Made by a program: the position numbers and the translations under genes. Under the pieces are notes generated by a model, which did not search any database, was not told the origin of the DNA, and saw nothing but the letters and a program-made list of their open reading frames with translations. Below, one piece after another: positions 62,801 through 64,000 of a stretch of DNA of 64,000 bases; positions within the stretch are counted from its first letter, which is position 1; each line of letters begins with the position of its first letter. The DNA is taken from the NCBI GenBank assembly GCA_028564925.1, contig CM053029.1:432647893-432711892 (forward strand), given 5' to 3'. This stretch comes from Lithobates sylvaticus (Eukaryota; Chordata; Amphibia; Anura; Ranidae).

Positions 62801-63642
62801 CTGACCCCATTCAACCACAGGTATTACTGCATGTGACAAACCAAAACGGAGGAAATTAAAGATGAGATTTGTCATACATGGTAGGCCCATTACATAATGG
62901 CAAACATATGACACATCCAGGAGGTGTGTATTACTGAACGTCTGCTATGATCACTAACATCCAGTCAAAACTCAGAAAAGTCACCACATGACTTCAGCAT
63001 GCCCAATTATGCTTAGGTGTGGATTAGCCAATCCTGGGAGAGCTGGAGAAGAAAGGAGGAGGGGATCTGAAGTACACAGAATGCCTCTCTCAGGCTTGTG
63101 CATGAGATAGGTAAATCACCTGTCACTCACAGCAAGGGGGAGAACTAACTCCTATTTCTCTGTGTGTCAGTTTTTATCTCACTGAAAAAAGATAAGAGGA
63201 CTGCTCAGAGCTGGATTCTTCATGACAAGACTGGGTACAGATGACATGAAATCCTATACTGTACAAGCCTAAAAAAATTATTCGGGTTTACATGCACTTT
63301 AAGAGCTTTTTAAATAATATTTACCTGTATTTTTATGAATTGGACTTAATTTACCACATTCAATAATTTATGCAAACGAGTCACGTGACCATGAGTGGCG
63401 CAGGTGGACCTGGAATAGGTCCTTCTGATTTGTTGCACTAAAAACGTTGTTGATTCCCCTATGTATTTTGTAGGGCATTTTATTTACATTTTTAACTGGT
63501 TTACAGTTTAAAGCTTTATATAATCACATATCTTTGAAAATCCCATGCAGTGAAATAATACCAAAGTTTTTTATATTTTTAGTTTAATCCTGAACTTGTT
63601 TTGGTGTCAGCTGGATATGATTCAGGATTTGGAGACCCTGAG
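16193..63642 (+). CDS. HDAC10: HDAC10, polyamine deacetylase, exons 1-9 (gene continues beyond window)
   Basis: Nine exons with consensus splice sites join in phase to 822 nt, residues 1-274 of the N-terminal deacetylase domain. The N-terminus [20 protein letters not shown] matches HDAC10 rather than HDAC6. HDAC10 is a zinc-dependent class IIb enzyme known to prefer N8-acetylspermidine. Counting from the ATG gives the same numbering as the zebrafish enzyme: tandem His136/137, zinc ligands Asp174, His176 and Asp267, and gatekeeper Glu274 all present. The helix motif at 23-26, P(E/A)CE in known HDAC10s, is A-E-C-A here. Still outside the window are the catalytic Tyr near 307 and the C-terminal pseudo-deacetylase domain. 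An acceptor (TTTTTCAG, to 16190) right before the ATG implies an upstream 5'UTR exon. Introns range from about 1.1 kb to 19.5 kb and are filled with transposons. Confidence 0.97.
16733..17251. mobile_element. TTAA-flanked MITE (AAAGTGGTTCTAAAGG family)
   Basis: Starts TTAAAGTGGTTCTAAAGG at 16733, followed by the CCTTCATGCAT palindrome and a GC-rich core as in 38764-39172. It appears to end at the TTAA at 17248-17251, where another element begins. It is non-coding. Confidence 0.65.
17248..17820. mobile_element. TTAA-flanked MITE (AGTGGATATAAACCCC family)
   Basis: Ends TTAAAGTGGATATAAACCCC and GGGGTTTACATCCACTTTAA are inverted repeats at TTAA sites. Inner arms (ATTCTCTACATTATGACAT; GATTTACATATC...GCACTAGCC) also pair, so the whole element folds back. 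Confidence 0.88.
17821..18642. other. HDAC10 intron 1, no recognised gene
   Basis: Non-coding intronic sequence; open frames here show no family I recognise. Confidence 0.4.
18643..23143 (+). mobile_element. DIRS-type tyrosine-recombinase retroelement, old broken copy
   Basis: Inverted terminal repeats are visible: the left begins around CGTACATCATGGGACACAGA, the right around its complement at about 23075-23140. An internal complementary region at about 22780-22925 pairs with both ends, as is typical of DIRS elements. Parts in order: gag-like remnant (about 19100-19630), reverse transcriptase (about 19960-20640), RNase H (about 20860-21250) and tyrosine recombinase (about 21650-22731). It is broken, with something like ten or more breaks, so clearly older than the copy at 32577-37997. 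A short foreign piece with a polyadenylation-like tail (about 21535-21620) lies inside. The whole element sits in HDAC10 intron 1. Confidence 0.9.
23200..23334 (+). CDS. HDAC10: HDAC10 exon 2 (residues 22-66)
   Basis: Bounded by TTTCCAG and AG/GTATGT, 135 nt. It carries the active-site helix motif at residues 23-26 (codons 23201-23212), which reads A-E-C-A, then [14 protein letters not shown]. The only alternative AG nearby (23204-23205) would put a stop in frame, so this junction is firm. Confidence 0.95.
23860..24305. mobile_element. Fold-back element with hammerhead-like motif
   Basis: Arms at about 24112-24204 and 24214-24305 are near-perfect complements (GCTCAGTAGCTGTTCTAGAG and its complement) around a 10-base loop. 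To the left is an AT-rich extension. On - at about 24118-24063 a GATGA...GCGAAAC motif is flanked by GAGCTC and GAGCT, resembling a hammerhead ribozyme core. Target duplications were not resolved. Possibly a Penelope-like remnant. Confidence 0.55.
24397..24493 (+). CDS. HDAC10: HDAC10 exon 3 (residues 67-99)
   Basis: Bounded by ATTTTAG and CCG/GTATGA, 97 nt. Encodes [14 protein letters not shown] through YIAAFFHP, matching the family's SPEY...FHP segment. Phase 2 in, phase 0 out. Confidence 0.95.
24728..25660 (+). mobile_element. TTAA-flanked non-autonomous DNA element
   Basis: Begins TTAACCACTACAATACAGGG and ends GGAAGTAGTTAA. It contains the TTTGGTGGTATTTATTC segment shared with 27562-28504, 38211-38767 and 60402-61347, then a GC-rich self-complementary right half. 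It is non-coding. Confidence 0.75.
25661..26450. other. HDAC10 intron 3, no recognised gene
   Basis: Non-coding intronic sequence with short poly-C and poly-A runs near 26045-26115. Confidence 0.45.
26451..26548 (+). CDS. HDAC10: HDAC10 exon 4 (residues 100-131)
   Basis: Bounded by TTTTATAG and CG/GTAATA, 98 nt. Encodes [20 protein letters not shown] to NGLALI, the conserved segment before the catalytic His pair. Phase 0 in, phase 2 out. Confidence 0.95.
26549..27475. other. HDAC10 intron 4 (left part), no recognised gene
   Basis: Non-coding. No terminal repeats assigned. Confidence 0.4.
27484..28599. mobile_element. hAT MITE hosting a TTAA element
   Basis: Ends CAGTGGTTCTCAGCCTCAGT and its complement (...GAGGTTGAGAACCACTG) with the 8-bp duplication CTTTAGTC (27476-27483, 28600-28607). 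Without its insert it is only about 175 bp. Confidence 0.92.
27562..28504 (+). mobile_element. TTAA-flanked non-autonomous DNA element nested in hAT MITE
   Basis: Begins TTAACCACTTCAGCCCCGG and ends GGCAGGCGGTTAA, with TTAA at both edges. It shares the GGTGGTATTTGATCACC and TACTAGTAATGGCGG segments with the other four copies in this window. Internal open frames are not protein-like. Confidence 0.85.
28608..29049. other. HDAC10 intron 4 (right part), no recognised gene
   Basis: Non-coding sequence; no family recognised. Confidence 0.4.
29050..29154 (+). CDS. HDAC10: HDAC10 exon 5 (residues 132-166), catalytic His pair
   Basis: Bounded by TTTCCAG and AG/GTAAAT, 105 nt. Encodes [20 protein letters not shown] and the following helix. 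His136 and His137 are the general acid/base pair of the family. Confidence 0.96.
29690..29848. repeat. 24-bp tandem repeat, about six units
   Basis: Unit GGGTTCAGGAGTGCGCTGTG plus CATC, with the last units diverged. Because 24 is a multiple of three it leaves open frames (VQECAVHR repeats), but there is no other sign of a gene. Confidence 0.9.
29849..30651. other. HDAC10 intron 5 segment, no recognised gene
   Basis: Non-coding sequence with no assigned repeat ends. Confidence 0.4.
30652..31138. mobile_element. Tigger/pogo-like Tc1-mariner MITE
   Basis: Ends CAGTAAAACCTTGGTTTG and CAAACCAAGGTTTTACT are inverted repeats, with TA after the right end. The ACTTGATATACAAGCGATGT and GTTTCCATTATTTCTTATGG segments are typical of this MITE group. 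It is interrupted by the fold-back at about 30779-30913. Confidence 0.8.
30779..30913. repeat. Fold-back insert inside the Tigger-like MITE
   Basis: The arms GAGTATAAAAGAAGAGAGAG...TAGCAATATG and their complement pair around a loop near 30845. The insert may extend to about 30990; its duplications were not resolved. Confidence 0.6.
31463..31730 (+). mobile_element. One end of a hAT-like repeat
   Basis: Begins CAGTGTTTCTCAACCTTTTT, a terminus common to hAT MITEs. A matching right end was not found, so the length is a guess. Confidence 0.4.
32074..32524. mobile_element. TTAA-flanked MITE (AGTCAGCAGCTAAA family)
   Basis: Inverted ends TTAAAGTGGGGTG and CACCACTTAA at TTAA sites; inner AAAAGTCAGCAGCT and AGCTGCTGACTTTT pair. 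It lies 52 bp before the DIRS element. Confidence 0.8.
33403..34743 (+). CDS. DIRS gag-like ORF
   Basis: A 446-codon frame, first in the element, with a Cys-rich start and a basic C-terminus. Its place and composition fit the gag-like protein of DIRS elements. Confidence 0.8.
   Translation: MGRVVLTGVGLSPFVSRQAKSSDPAAKRKCPSCKAKLPEGWKKTLCQSCIDSLVKEEASSACSDLIASVKKELDATIQSFRSSLTNPSLSQPSASQSSLGSPMIPSVENELSLTQGGHSPALSREESEGDDEGEELPSRFKLSLEQVDGLLKAIYTTLGLEEERKELSLHDKMYAGLSELKNRSFPVHSVISETIKREWAEPERKPFFPKNLKRRFPFDEDPAEVWNKNPKLDAAFSQVSRSTDLAFEDMGVLKDPMDKRMDQHLKRAWNSIMGNLKPAMATTVVSRNMEFWLNQLKAHISADSPKQEILDSFSTLSAAVAFISDASAESIKMSARSAALTNSARRALWLKTWPGDTASKNKLCGIPFQGDLLFGPDLDAVLDRTADKKKSFPIKKKKQPVRKFFRPQRTREQGKPQEKRRNWSSQKGRGKGNVLFHPPAASGKAQ
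34700..36640 (+). CDS. DIRS reverse transcriptase-RNase H ORF
   Basis: A 646-codon frame with the reverse transcriptase core (YLDD motif) followed by an RNase H domain. It overlaps the gag-like frame upstream and the recombinase frame downstream, as is usual in DIRS elements. Confidence 0.92.
   Translation: MSFSILLRPPVRRNDLDPPVGGRLQRFLPIWASMTESQYILDTLAQGYRIEFSECPPERFSVTRLSRDTTKALAMKNLLRDLRFQRVVVPVSQEEQGQGFYSHIFLIRKPSGNFRLILNLKPLNRSVQYKRFCMDSIFTVRNMLTKDCFMASIDLKDAYLHIPMAPQSQKFLRFAVDMGREIVHLQFRALPFGLSSAPRIFTKVMAEALAPLRLQGITVIPYLDDLLFFAPSRERLQEDLVKARGHLEALGWVVNVQKSNFSPAQQVLFLGYRIDSVEQKIFLPEEKVTKVQRAVSSLQTNQLVSVRRVMSVLGTLTSSMPAIQWARLHFRPLQRFLLGAWDHRTESLDTWVRIPTRVKRSLWWWRDQAVLQKGFLWFLPTEKVVTTDASMWGWGAHMGQDLAQGTWSQAESKRSSNWRELKAVALALTAFSPNLLGFHVRILSDNATTVAYLNRQGGTRSGSLLSVSTEILVWAEDNLLSLSAVHLKGTLNEVADYLSRQRVQEADWSLSREVFALISGTWGLPQVDLFASKANTQLPQFFSLQRDDGSQGTDALAHQWDFHLGYAFPPFQLIPLVLRKIQKERVSVILITPFWPKRAWFSLVLQLAIKPGWQLPLSHDLLTQGPLHHPDVGSLKLTAWYLKSNC
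34789..37650 (+). CDS. DIRS frame ending in a tyrosine recombinase
   Basis: The last third (about 36640-37650) encodes a phage-integrase-like tyrosine recombinase, the enzyme DIRS elements use in place of an integrase. The upstream part of this long open frame overlaps the reverse transcriptase in another frame and is probably not used as protein. Confidence 0.85.
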   Translation: MGQYDRESIHSGHAGSGLQNRIFRMPARKILGDKIVKGYNKGLGHEEPFKGSEIPEGRCTSIPRRTGPGILFPHISNKETIWEFPVDPQPETFKQVSPVQKVLHGLNFYGQEHADQRLLHGIYRSKGCLFAHPYGTSVSKVSEICGGHGQGDCTSSVQGPSLWSFVSPSDFYEGNGGGPGPPSSPGDYGNPIFGRPPLLRPLQGEAAGGSGQSTRSLGGTRVGSECPEVQFFSSPAGALSGIPDRFGRTENFSPRGESDQGSKGSFFPSDKSVGFSAKGYVSAGDIDLINASHTVGKAAFQASPEVPVGCMGPQDREPRHLGENSHQGQTLVVVVERSGSPAEGLSLVSSYRKGGHNGCQYVGMGGPHGSGLGAGDMVPGRVQKIIKLERAKGGSVSLNCLLPKPPRVPCPDTIGQRHYCSIPEQTGRHKERISSLSVNRDSSLGRRQLTFPIRGPPQGYVKRGSGLSEPTEGSGSRLELEQRGVRSDQRNLGPSTGGPVCLKGKHSASSIFLPPERRRVPGDRRSGTSMGFSPGVCLSPFPVNSAGAEKDSERKGVSNSDHPILAQESLVLLSSSVGDKARLATSPESRFINSGASTSSRRRQSKTHGLVSEEQLLKSKGFSERLITTLLSSRKKVTRAIYAKVWRVYASFCLAEHRGMKDLVSVLEFLQKGADKGLAVSTLKVQVAALGVYLERSLSSESLIVRFFRALSRSRPVPVRFFPNWDLSVVLQALTREPFEPLQNISIKNLTLKTVFLVAITSARRISELHALSVKEPFLSIFPDRIVLKVDPGFLPKVASLHNRSQEIILPTFCSNPTGKKEGQFHNLDVRRTLVQYLEATGVFRSSDSLFISFSGSRKGKQASKSSLARWLRTAISVAYSQMGLPPPKGIKAHSTRAQATTWAERAGASPDQICKAATWSSLSTFVRHYRLDLLSAGDQAFGRKVLQAVVPP
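38211..38767 (+). mobile_element. TTAA-flanked non-autonomous DNA element, short copy
   Basis: Begins TTAACTACTTGCCTACTGGG and ends GGCAGGAGGTGGTTAA. Shares the TTCTTTTGGTGGTATTTGATC segment with its relatives. Shares its right TTAA with the next element. Confidence 0.78.
38764..39172. mobile_element. TTAA-flanked MITE abutting the previous element
   Basis: Begins TTAAAGTGGTTGTAAAGG at the TTAA that ends the previous element, and closes with AATATCACTTTAA. Contains the CTTCATGCAC segment also found at 16733 and 39874. Confidence 0.8.
39173..39873. other. HDAC10 intron 5 segment with a possible TTAA MITE end
   Basis: At 39705 a TTAAAGTAGTTGTAAAC end looks like the left terminus of a TTAA MITE; no right end was found. 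No gene was seen. Confidence 0.4.
39874..40310. mobile_element. TTAA-flanked MITE
   Basis: Starts TTAAAGTGATATTGAAG and ends CCTTTAGAACCACTTTAA at TTAA sites. AATAACAAACATGTCATACTC is shared with 12637. It ends 84 bp before HDAC10 exon 6. Confidence 0.78.
40395..40463 (+). CDS. HDAC10: HDAC10 exon 6 (residues 167-189), zinc ligands
   Basis: Bounded by GTTACAG and AG/GTGCAT, 69 nt. Encodes [17 protein letters not shown] and FEDDP. Asp174 and His176 are the first two zinc ligands. Confidence 0.97.
40464..41674. other. HDAC10 intron 6 (left end), no recognised gene
   Basis: AT-rich non-coding sequence with poly-A/poly-G runs near 41065-41085. Confidence 0.45.
42563..44739 (+). CDS. PIF/Harbinger DDE transposase (HARBI1-like)
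   Basis: Two exons, 42563-43018 and 43981-44739, joined at AAG/GTAACA and CCACAG/TTCCC, give 404 residues without stops. Exon 1 encodes the N-terminal helical part ([20 protein letters not shown], the helix-turn-helix-like region). Exon 2 encodes the DDE domain: Asp about 181 in [10 protein letters not shown], Asp about 268 in VADEAF, Glu about 305 in RVVENTFG. The enzyme would cut at the terminal inverted repeats and target TWA sites. In known Harbinger systems it needs a Myb-like partner, and one is encoded next door. The start ATG is the first in the frame; the more downstream ATG at codon 29 is possible. Confidence 0.93.
43019..43980 (+). other. Transposase intron with poly-G/poly-C tracts
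   Basis: A 962-base intron between the transposase exons holding G runs near 43337 and 43604-43629 and a C run near 43757. Not coding. Confidence 0.7.
44740..45584. other. Transposase 3' flank, no gene
   Basis: An AATAAA signal (TTTAATAAATCTG, about 44750) lies right after the stop. The rest is non-coding and lies between two converging genes. Confidence 0.6.
45585..45703. repeat. Palindrome between convergent transposase and Myb-like genes (copy B)
   Basis: CCATCATGGGGATGAATG and GGGGGTGCAACC on the left pair with GGTTGCACCCCC and CATTCATCCACCATGATGG on the right. It matches the place, and partly the sequence, of the 3601-3755 palindrome in copy A. Confidence 0.82.
45792..47142 (-). CDS. 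Myb/SANT-like Harbinger accessory protein
   Basis: Three exons on - : 47142-46791, 46190-46059 and 45958-45792. They have standard GT/AG sites and join in phase to 651 nt, 216 residues. Residues about 30-118 hold the helical DNA-binding domain ([20 protein letters not shown], then [20 protein letters not shown]). Next comes an acidic linker with a run of Glu, then a C-terminal helix rich in Asn, Gln and Lys. The gene is divergent from the MADF gene over a 313-bp gap and converges on the transposase. The Myb-like partner of known Harbinger transposons imports the transposase and binds element ends; the same role is likely here. Copy A keeps a decayed version with the same exon pattern. Confidence 0.9.
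47143..47455. promoter_or_regulatory. Divergent promoter of the Myb-like and MADF genes (copy B)
   Basis: TATATAAA at 47233-47240 faces the MADF gene. A non-coding first exon probably ends at GAAG/GTACAA (donor 47325), and an acceptor TCTTGCAG ends at 47450, six bases before the MADF ATG. Copy A has the TATA box and donor in the same places. Confidence 0.65.
47456..49261 (+). CDS. MADF-domain protein encoded by Harbinger
   Basis: Two coding exons, 47456-47911 and 48776-49261, both in phase 0, give 313 residues. Residues about 8-100 form a MADF domain ([43 protein letters not shown]). The second exon encodes a Gly/Gln/Glu-rich segment, a helical stretch ([13 protein letters not shown]), a poly-proline run from (CCT)n and a basic end (KRGRKT). 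MADF proteins bind DNA. A third gene beside the transposase and Myb-like partner is unusual for Harbinger, and its preservation in two diverged copies suggests it matters to the element. Its intron carries a 593-bp fold-back insertion. The 3'UTR holds an inverted copy of exon 1. Confidence 0.88.
47929..48521. mobile_element. Fold-back element with 15-bp target duplication in the MADF intron
   Basis: A 15-bp direct repeat, ATAGTAGTTTGGTTA, flanks it (47914-47928, 48522-48536). Inside, AAGTGCAGCGCAAAACATAT at about 48040 pairs with its complement near the right end; an extension of about 110 bp lies outside the left arm. The structure matches that of 13344-14315. The insertion point is two bases into the intron, yet the duplicated target keeps the donor GTATAG intact. 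Confidence 0.82.
49265..49516 (-). repeat. Inverted duplicate of MADF exon 1 in the MADF 3'UTR (copy B)
   Basis: The reverse complement aligns with about 47545-47800 through its length, with matches such as AACAAACCAAAGAGG, CCTGAGGAGT, ACTGCAGCAGATG and CTCTGGTACTA. It starts four bases after the stop codon and ends just before the AATAAA at about 49524. The arms are clearly diverged, and the duplicate is no longer open as protein. Copy A has the same arrangement at 452-655. Confidence 0.88.
49517..50083. other. Harbinger right-side non-coding region
   Basis: AT-rich, no gene. Part aligns in reverse complement with 1-451 of copy A. Confidence 0.6.
50084..50184. promoter_or_regulatory. Subterminal palindromic repeats of Harbinger copy B
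   Basis: The 15-base palindrome-like motif TTGTCCGTCGGACAA occurs at 50084-50098 and 50170-50184, with a related TTGTCCGATCGGACA at about 50239. Related GTCCG motifs occur at the left end (about 42065-42140). These are candidate binding sites for the transposase, the Myb-like or the MADF protein. Confidence 0.55.
51317..51905. repeat. 147-bp tandem repeat, four units
   Basis: GTTGCCACAAGACTGTA recurs at 51317, 51464, 51611 and 51758, a spacing of exactly 147 bases, with high identity between units. It lies in the 3' part of the hAT, between the transposase and the left end. Confidence 0.92.
51902..52620. repeat. 143-bp tandem repeat, about five units
   Basis: Units starting GCCACAACACTGCAACCCCT recur every 143 bases or so and include CCCCTGTTAAACAGGGG, a short palindrome. 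Repeated open frames on - ([19 protein letters not shown]) arise only because the unit is repeated. Confidence 0.92.
52721..55705 (-). pseudogene. hAT transposase, BED-type, two nonsense codons
   Basis: From ATG 55705 one frame runs 995 codons to TAA 52721-52723, broken only by TAA at codon 550 (54056-54058) and TGA at codon 970 (52796-52798). The latter replaces a likely CGA, a CpG decay change. Order of parts: a low-complexity Gly/Arg/Ser-rich start; a BED zinc finger at about 220-280 ([11 protein letters not shown], then HMATCH); the hAT catalytic region with [41 protein letters not shown]; and the C-terminal dimerisation part with [19 protein letters not shown] and, after the second stop, [11 protein letters not shown]. 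Enzymes of this type cut out the element and make 8-bp target duplications. The damage is light, so the insertion is recent or the family is still mobile elsewhere. Confidence 0.93.
55715..58630. repeat. Minisatellite array of about 45 units, 61-68 bp, in three blocks
   Basis: Begins about ten bases upstream of the transposase ATG and runs almost to the right terminal region. Block 1 (to about 56545) has 64-bp units with CCACTAACACACTAGAAG, alternating GCTGCTGAGAAG and GCTTCTGCAAAG variants. Block 2 (to about 58375) has 64- and 61-bp units with GGGACTAACACACTTCAAG. Block 3 has units with GCCTGCCACGAACACACTAC. The alternation of variants suggests amplification of multi-unit blocks. Confidence 0.95.
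58640..59097. other. Right terminal region of the hAT
   Basis: Shares with 8640-8952 the GAGCTGTAATTGGCTACAGG palindrome, the GATTGGCCAAGCATGC palindrome and the GCATCACACGAA...GATGCGAGC hairpin. These conserved subterminal hairpins are probably needed for mobilisation. Confidence 0.8.
59116..59974. other. HDAC10 intron 6 (right end), no gene; poly-T tract
   Basis: Non-coding. A run of about 35 T at 59849-59884 lies 90 bases before exon 7. Confidence 0.5.
59975..60101 (+). CDS. HDAC10: HDAC10 exon 7 (residues 190-232)
   Basis: Bounded by ACTGTAG and CAG/GTACAA, 127 nt. Encodes [20 protein letters not shown] and then [16 protein letters not shown], diagnostic of HDAC10/HDAC6-type domains. 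Phase 2 in, 0 out. Confidence 0.97.
60402..61347 (+). mobile_element. TTAA-flanked non-autonomous DNA element
   Basis: Starts TTAACCACATTAACCCCGG and ends GTTGGCAAGTGGTTAA. Shares TTCTTTTGGTGGTATTTGATC and TACTAGTAATAGCGG with the copies at 27562 and 24728. Confidence 0.82.
61423..61790. repeat. Possible TTAA-family MITE with CACTTCCTGT hairpin
   Basis: TTCACTTCCTGTCCCATAGA pairs with AACAGGAAGTGAGAGG nearby. Related sequence occurs at about 51040-51100 in the hAT. Boundaries are uncertain. Confidence 0.4.
61883..61948 (+). CDS. HDAC10: HDAC10 exon 8 (residues 233-254)
   Basis: Bounded by TTTTCAG and GAG/GTAAGT, 66 nt. Encodes [20 protein letters not shown] then FE. Phase 0 both sides. Confidence 0.97.
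61990..62560 (-). repeat. Unclassified interspersed repeat with CTGATGA...GAAAC motif
   Basis: On - near 62535-62485 the sequence CCTGATGACGCCAGTAGGGT is followed by GAAACG and then GACTCGTC, a layout like the terminal repeats of Penelope-type elements with hammerhead cores. The stem-forming ends do not pair well. The family is not established. Confidence 0.35.
62561..63039. other. HDAC10 intron 8, no recognised gene
   Basis: Non-coding; no element ends assigned. Confidence 0.4.
63040..63302. mobile_element. Partial relative of the MITE at 17248-17820
   Basis: Shares GTGCATGAGATAGGTAAATC, CCTGTCACTCAC and the end GGGTTTACATGCACTTTAA. The left half is missing. Confidence 0.6.
63583..63642 (+). 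CDS. HDAC10: HDAC10 exon 9 (residues 255-274), zinc ligand and gatekeeper
   Basis: Bounded by TTTTTAG and GAG/GTATGT, 60 nt. Encodes [20 protein letters not shown]. Asp267 is the third zinc ligand. Glu274, the last codon (63640-63642), is the residue known to recognise the cationic polyamine in HDAC10. Confidence 0.97.
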
Positions 63643-63739
63643 GTATGTATGTTCTGCATAATAATGCTTTAGAAAAATTTATATTTTTAATTCTGCCATA
63701 AAAAATACTGATAAGGCTTTGATAGAAGCAGCCATTCCC

Positions 63740-64000
63740 TTAAAGTGATTCTAAAGGACAATATCCTTACCTTGCCACACACGACTGTGCTGTAACATGT
63801 ATATGTGTGCTATGTATGTCCTGGAGATGTATTATCTTCTTGTACAGTGTCTCTTTTCTAAGTTTACAATAGACACCTTTCTGATCTAAAAAAAAAAAAA
63901 GATTCTAAAGGATTTTTTTTAAATAAAAAAATAAACCATTGCTCTGTGTAATGGTTTTGAACAGAGCAGCCCCAATTTTCTTCTTTTGGGGTCCCCTACT
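63740..64000. mobile_element. TTAA-family MITE, cut by right edge
   Basis: Begins TTAAAGTGATTCTAAAGG and continues with the CTGTGTAATGGTTTTGAACAG segment seen at 39874 and 12660. Confidence 0.65.

Noticed and set aside
16193-63642. HDAC6 rather than HDAC10
   Set aside because: The coding start [13 protein letters not shown], the residue numbering and Glu274 (not Leu) at the gatekeeper position fit HDAC10.

Overview
This is vertebrate, very probably anuran (frog), genomic DNA. The one host gene I can assign is HDAC10, the class IIb polyamine deacetylase. It is on the + strand as nine short exons between 16193 and 63642 and continues past the right edge. The nine exons total 822 coding bases, join in phase and give the first 274 residues of the enzyme. 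They occupy under 2% of about 47 kb; nearly everything else is transposable elements. Large DIRS-type, PIF/Harbinger and hAT elements, many TTAA-flanked MITEs and a CR1/L2-like LINE tail together fit an amphibian genome.

Layout. 1-5350: a decayed PIF/Harbinger element (copy A), cut by the left edge, carrying remnants of three genes (MADF, Myb-like, DDE transposase). 5350-16190: upstream of the first HDAC10 coding exon; nested hAT, Harbinger-like and TTAA MITEs, including a three-layer hAT nest with every 8-bp target duplication preserved (6843-9280). 16193-40463: HDAC10 exons 1-6; intron 1 holds an old broken DIRS element (18643-23143) and intron 5 a whole-looking young one (32577-37997). 40464-59974: the 19.5-kb intron 6, in which a 3' LINE fragment of about 450 bp was split by two big DNA transposons. 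One is a three-gene PIF/Harbinger (copy B, 42048-50289) whose reading frames are all open. The other is an 8.75-kb hAT (50346-59097) whose transposase has two nonsense codons and which carries long satellite arrays on both sides of its gene. 59975-64000: HDAC10 exons 7-9 and more MITEs.

Most notable points. (1) In the predicted HDAC10 the P(E/A)CE helix motif that narrows the polyamine pocket reads A-E-C-A, while the gatekeeper Glu274 and the metal ligands are kept. (2) Both Harbinger copies carry the same three-gene layout. In both, the MADF gene is followed directly by an inverted, diverged copy of its own first coding exon with the same boundaries, so the transcript could fold into a long hairpin. 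(3) Both also keep a palindrome of about 120-155 bp between the converging transposase and Myb-like genes. No CRISPR array, rRNA or tRNA gene was seen.
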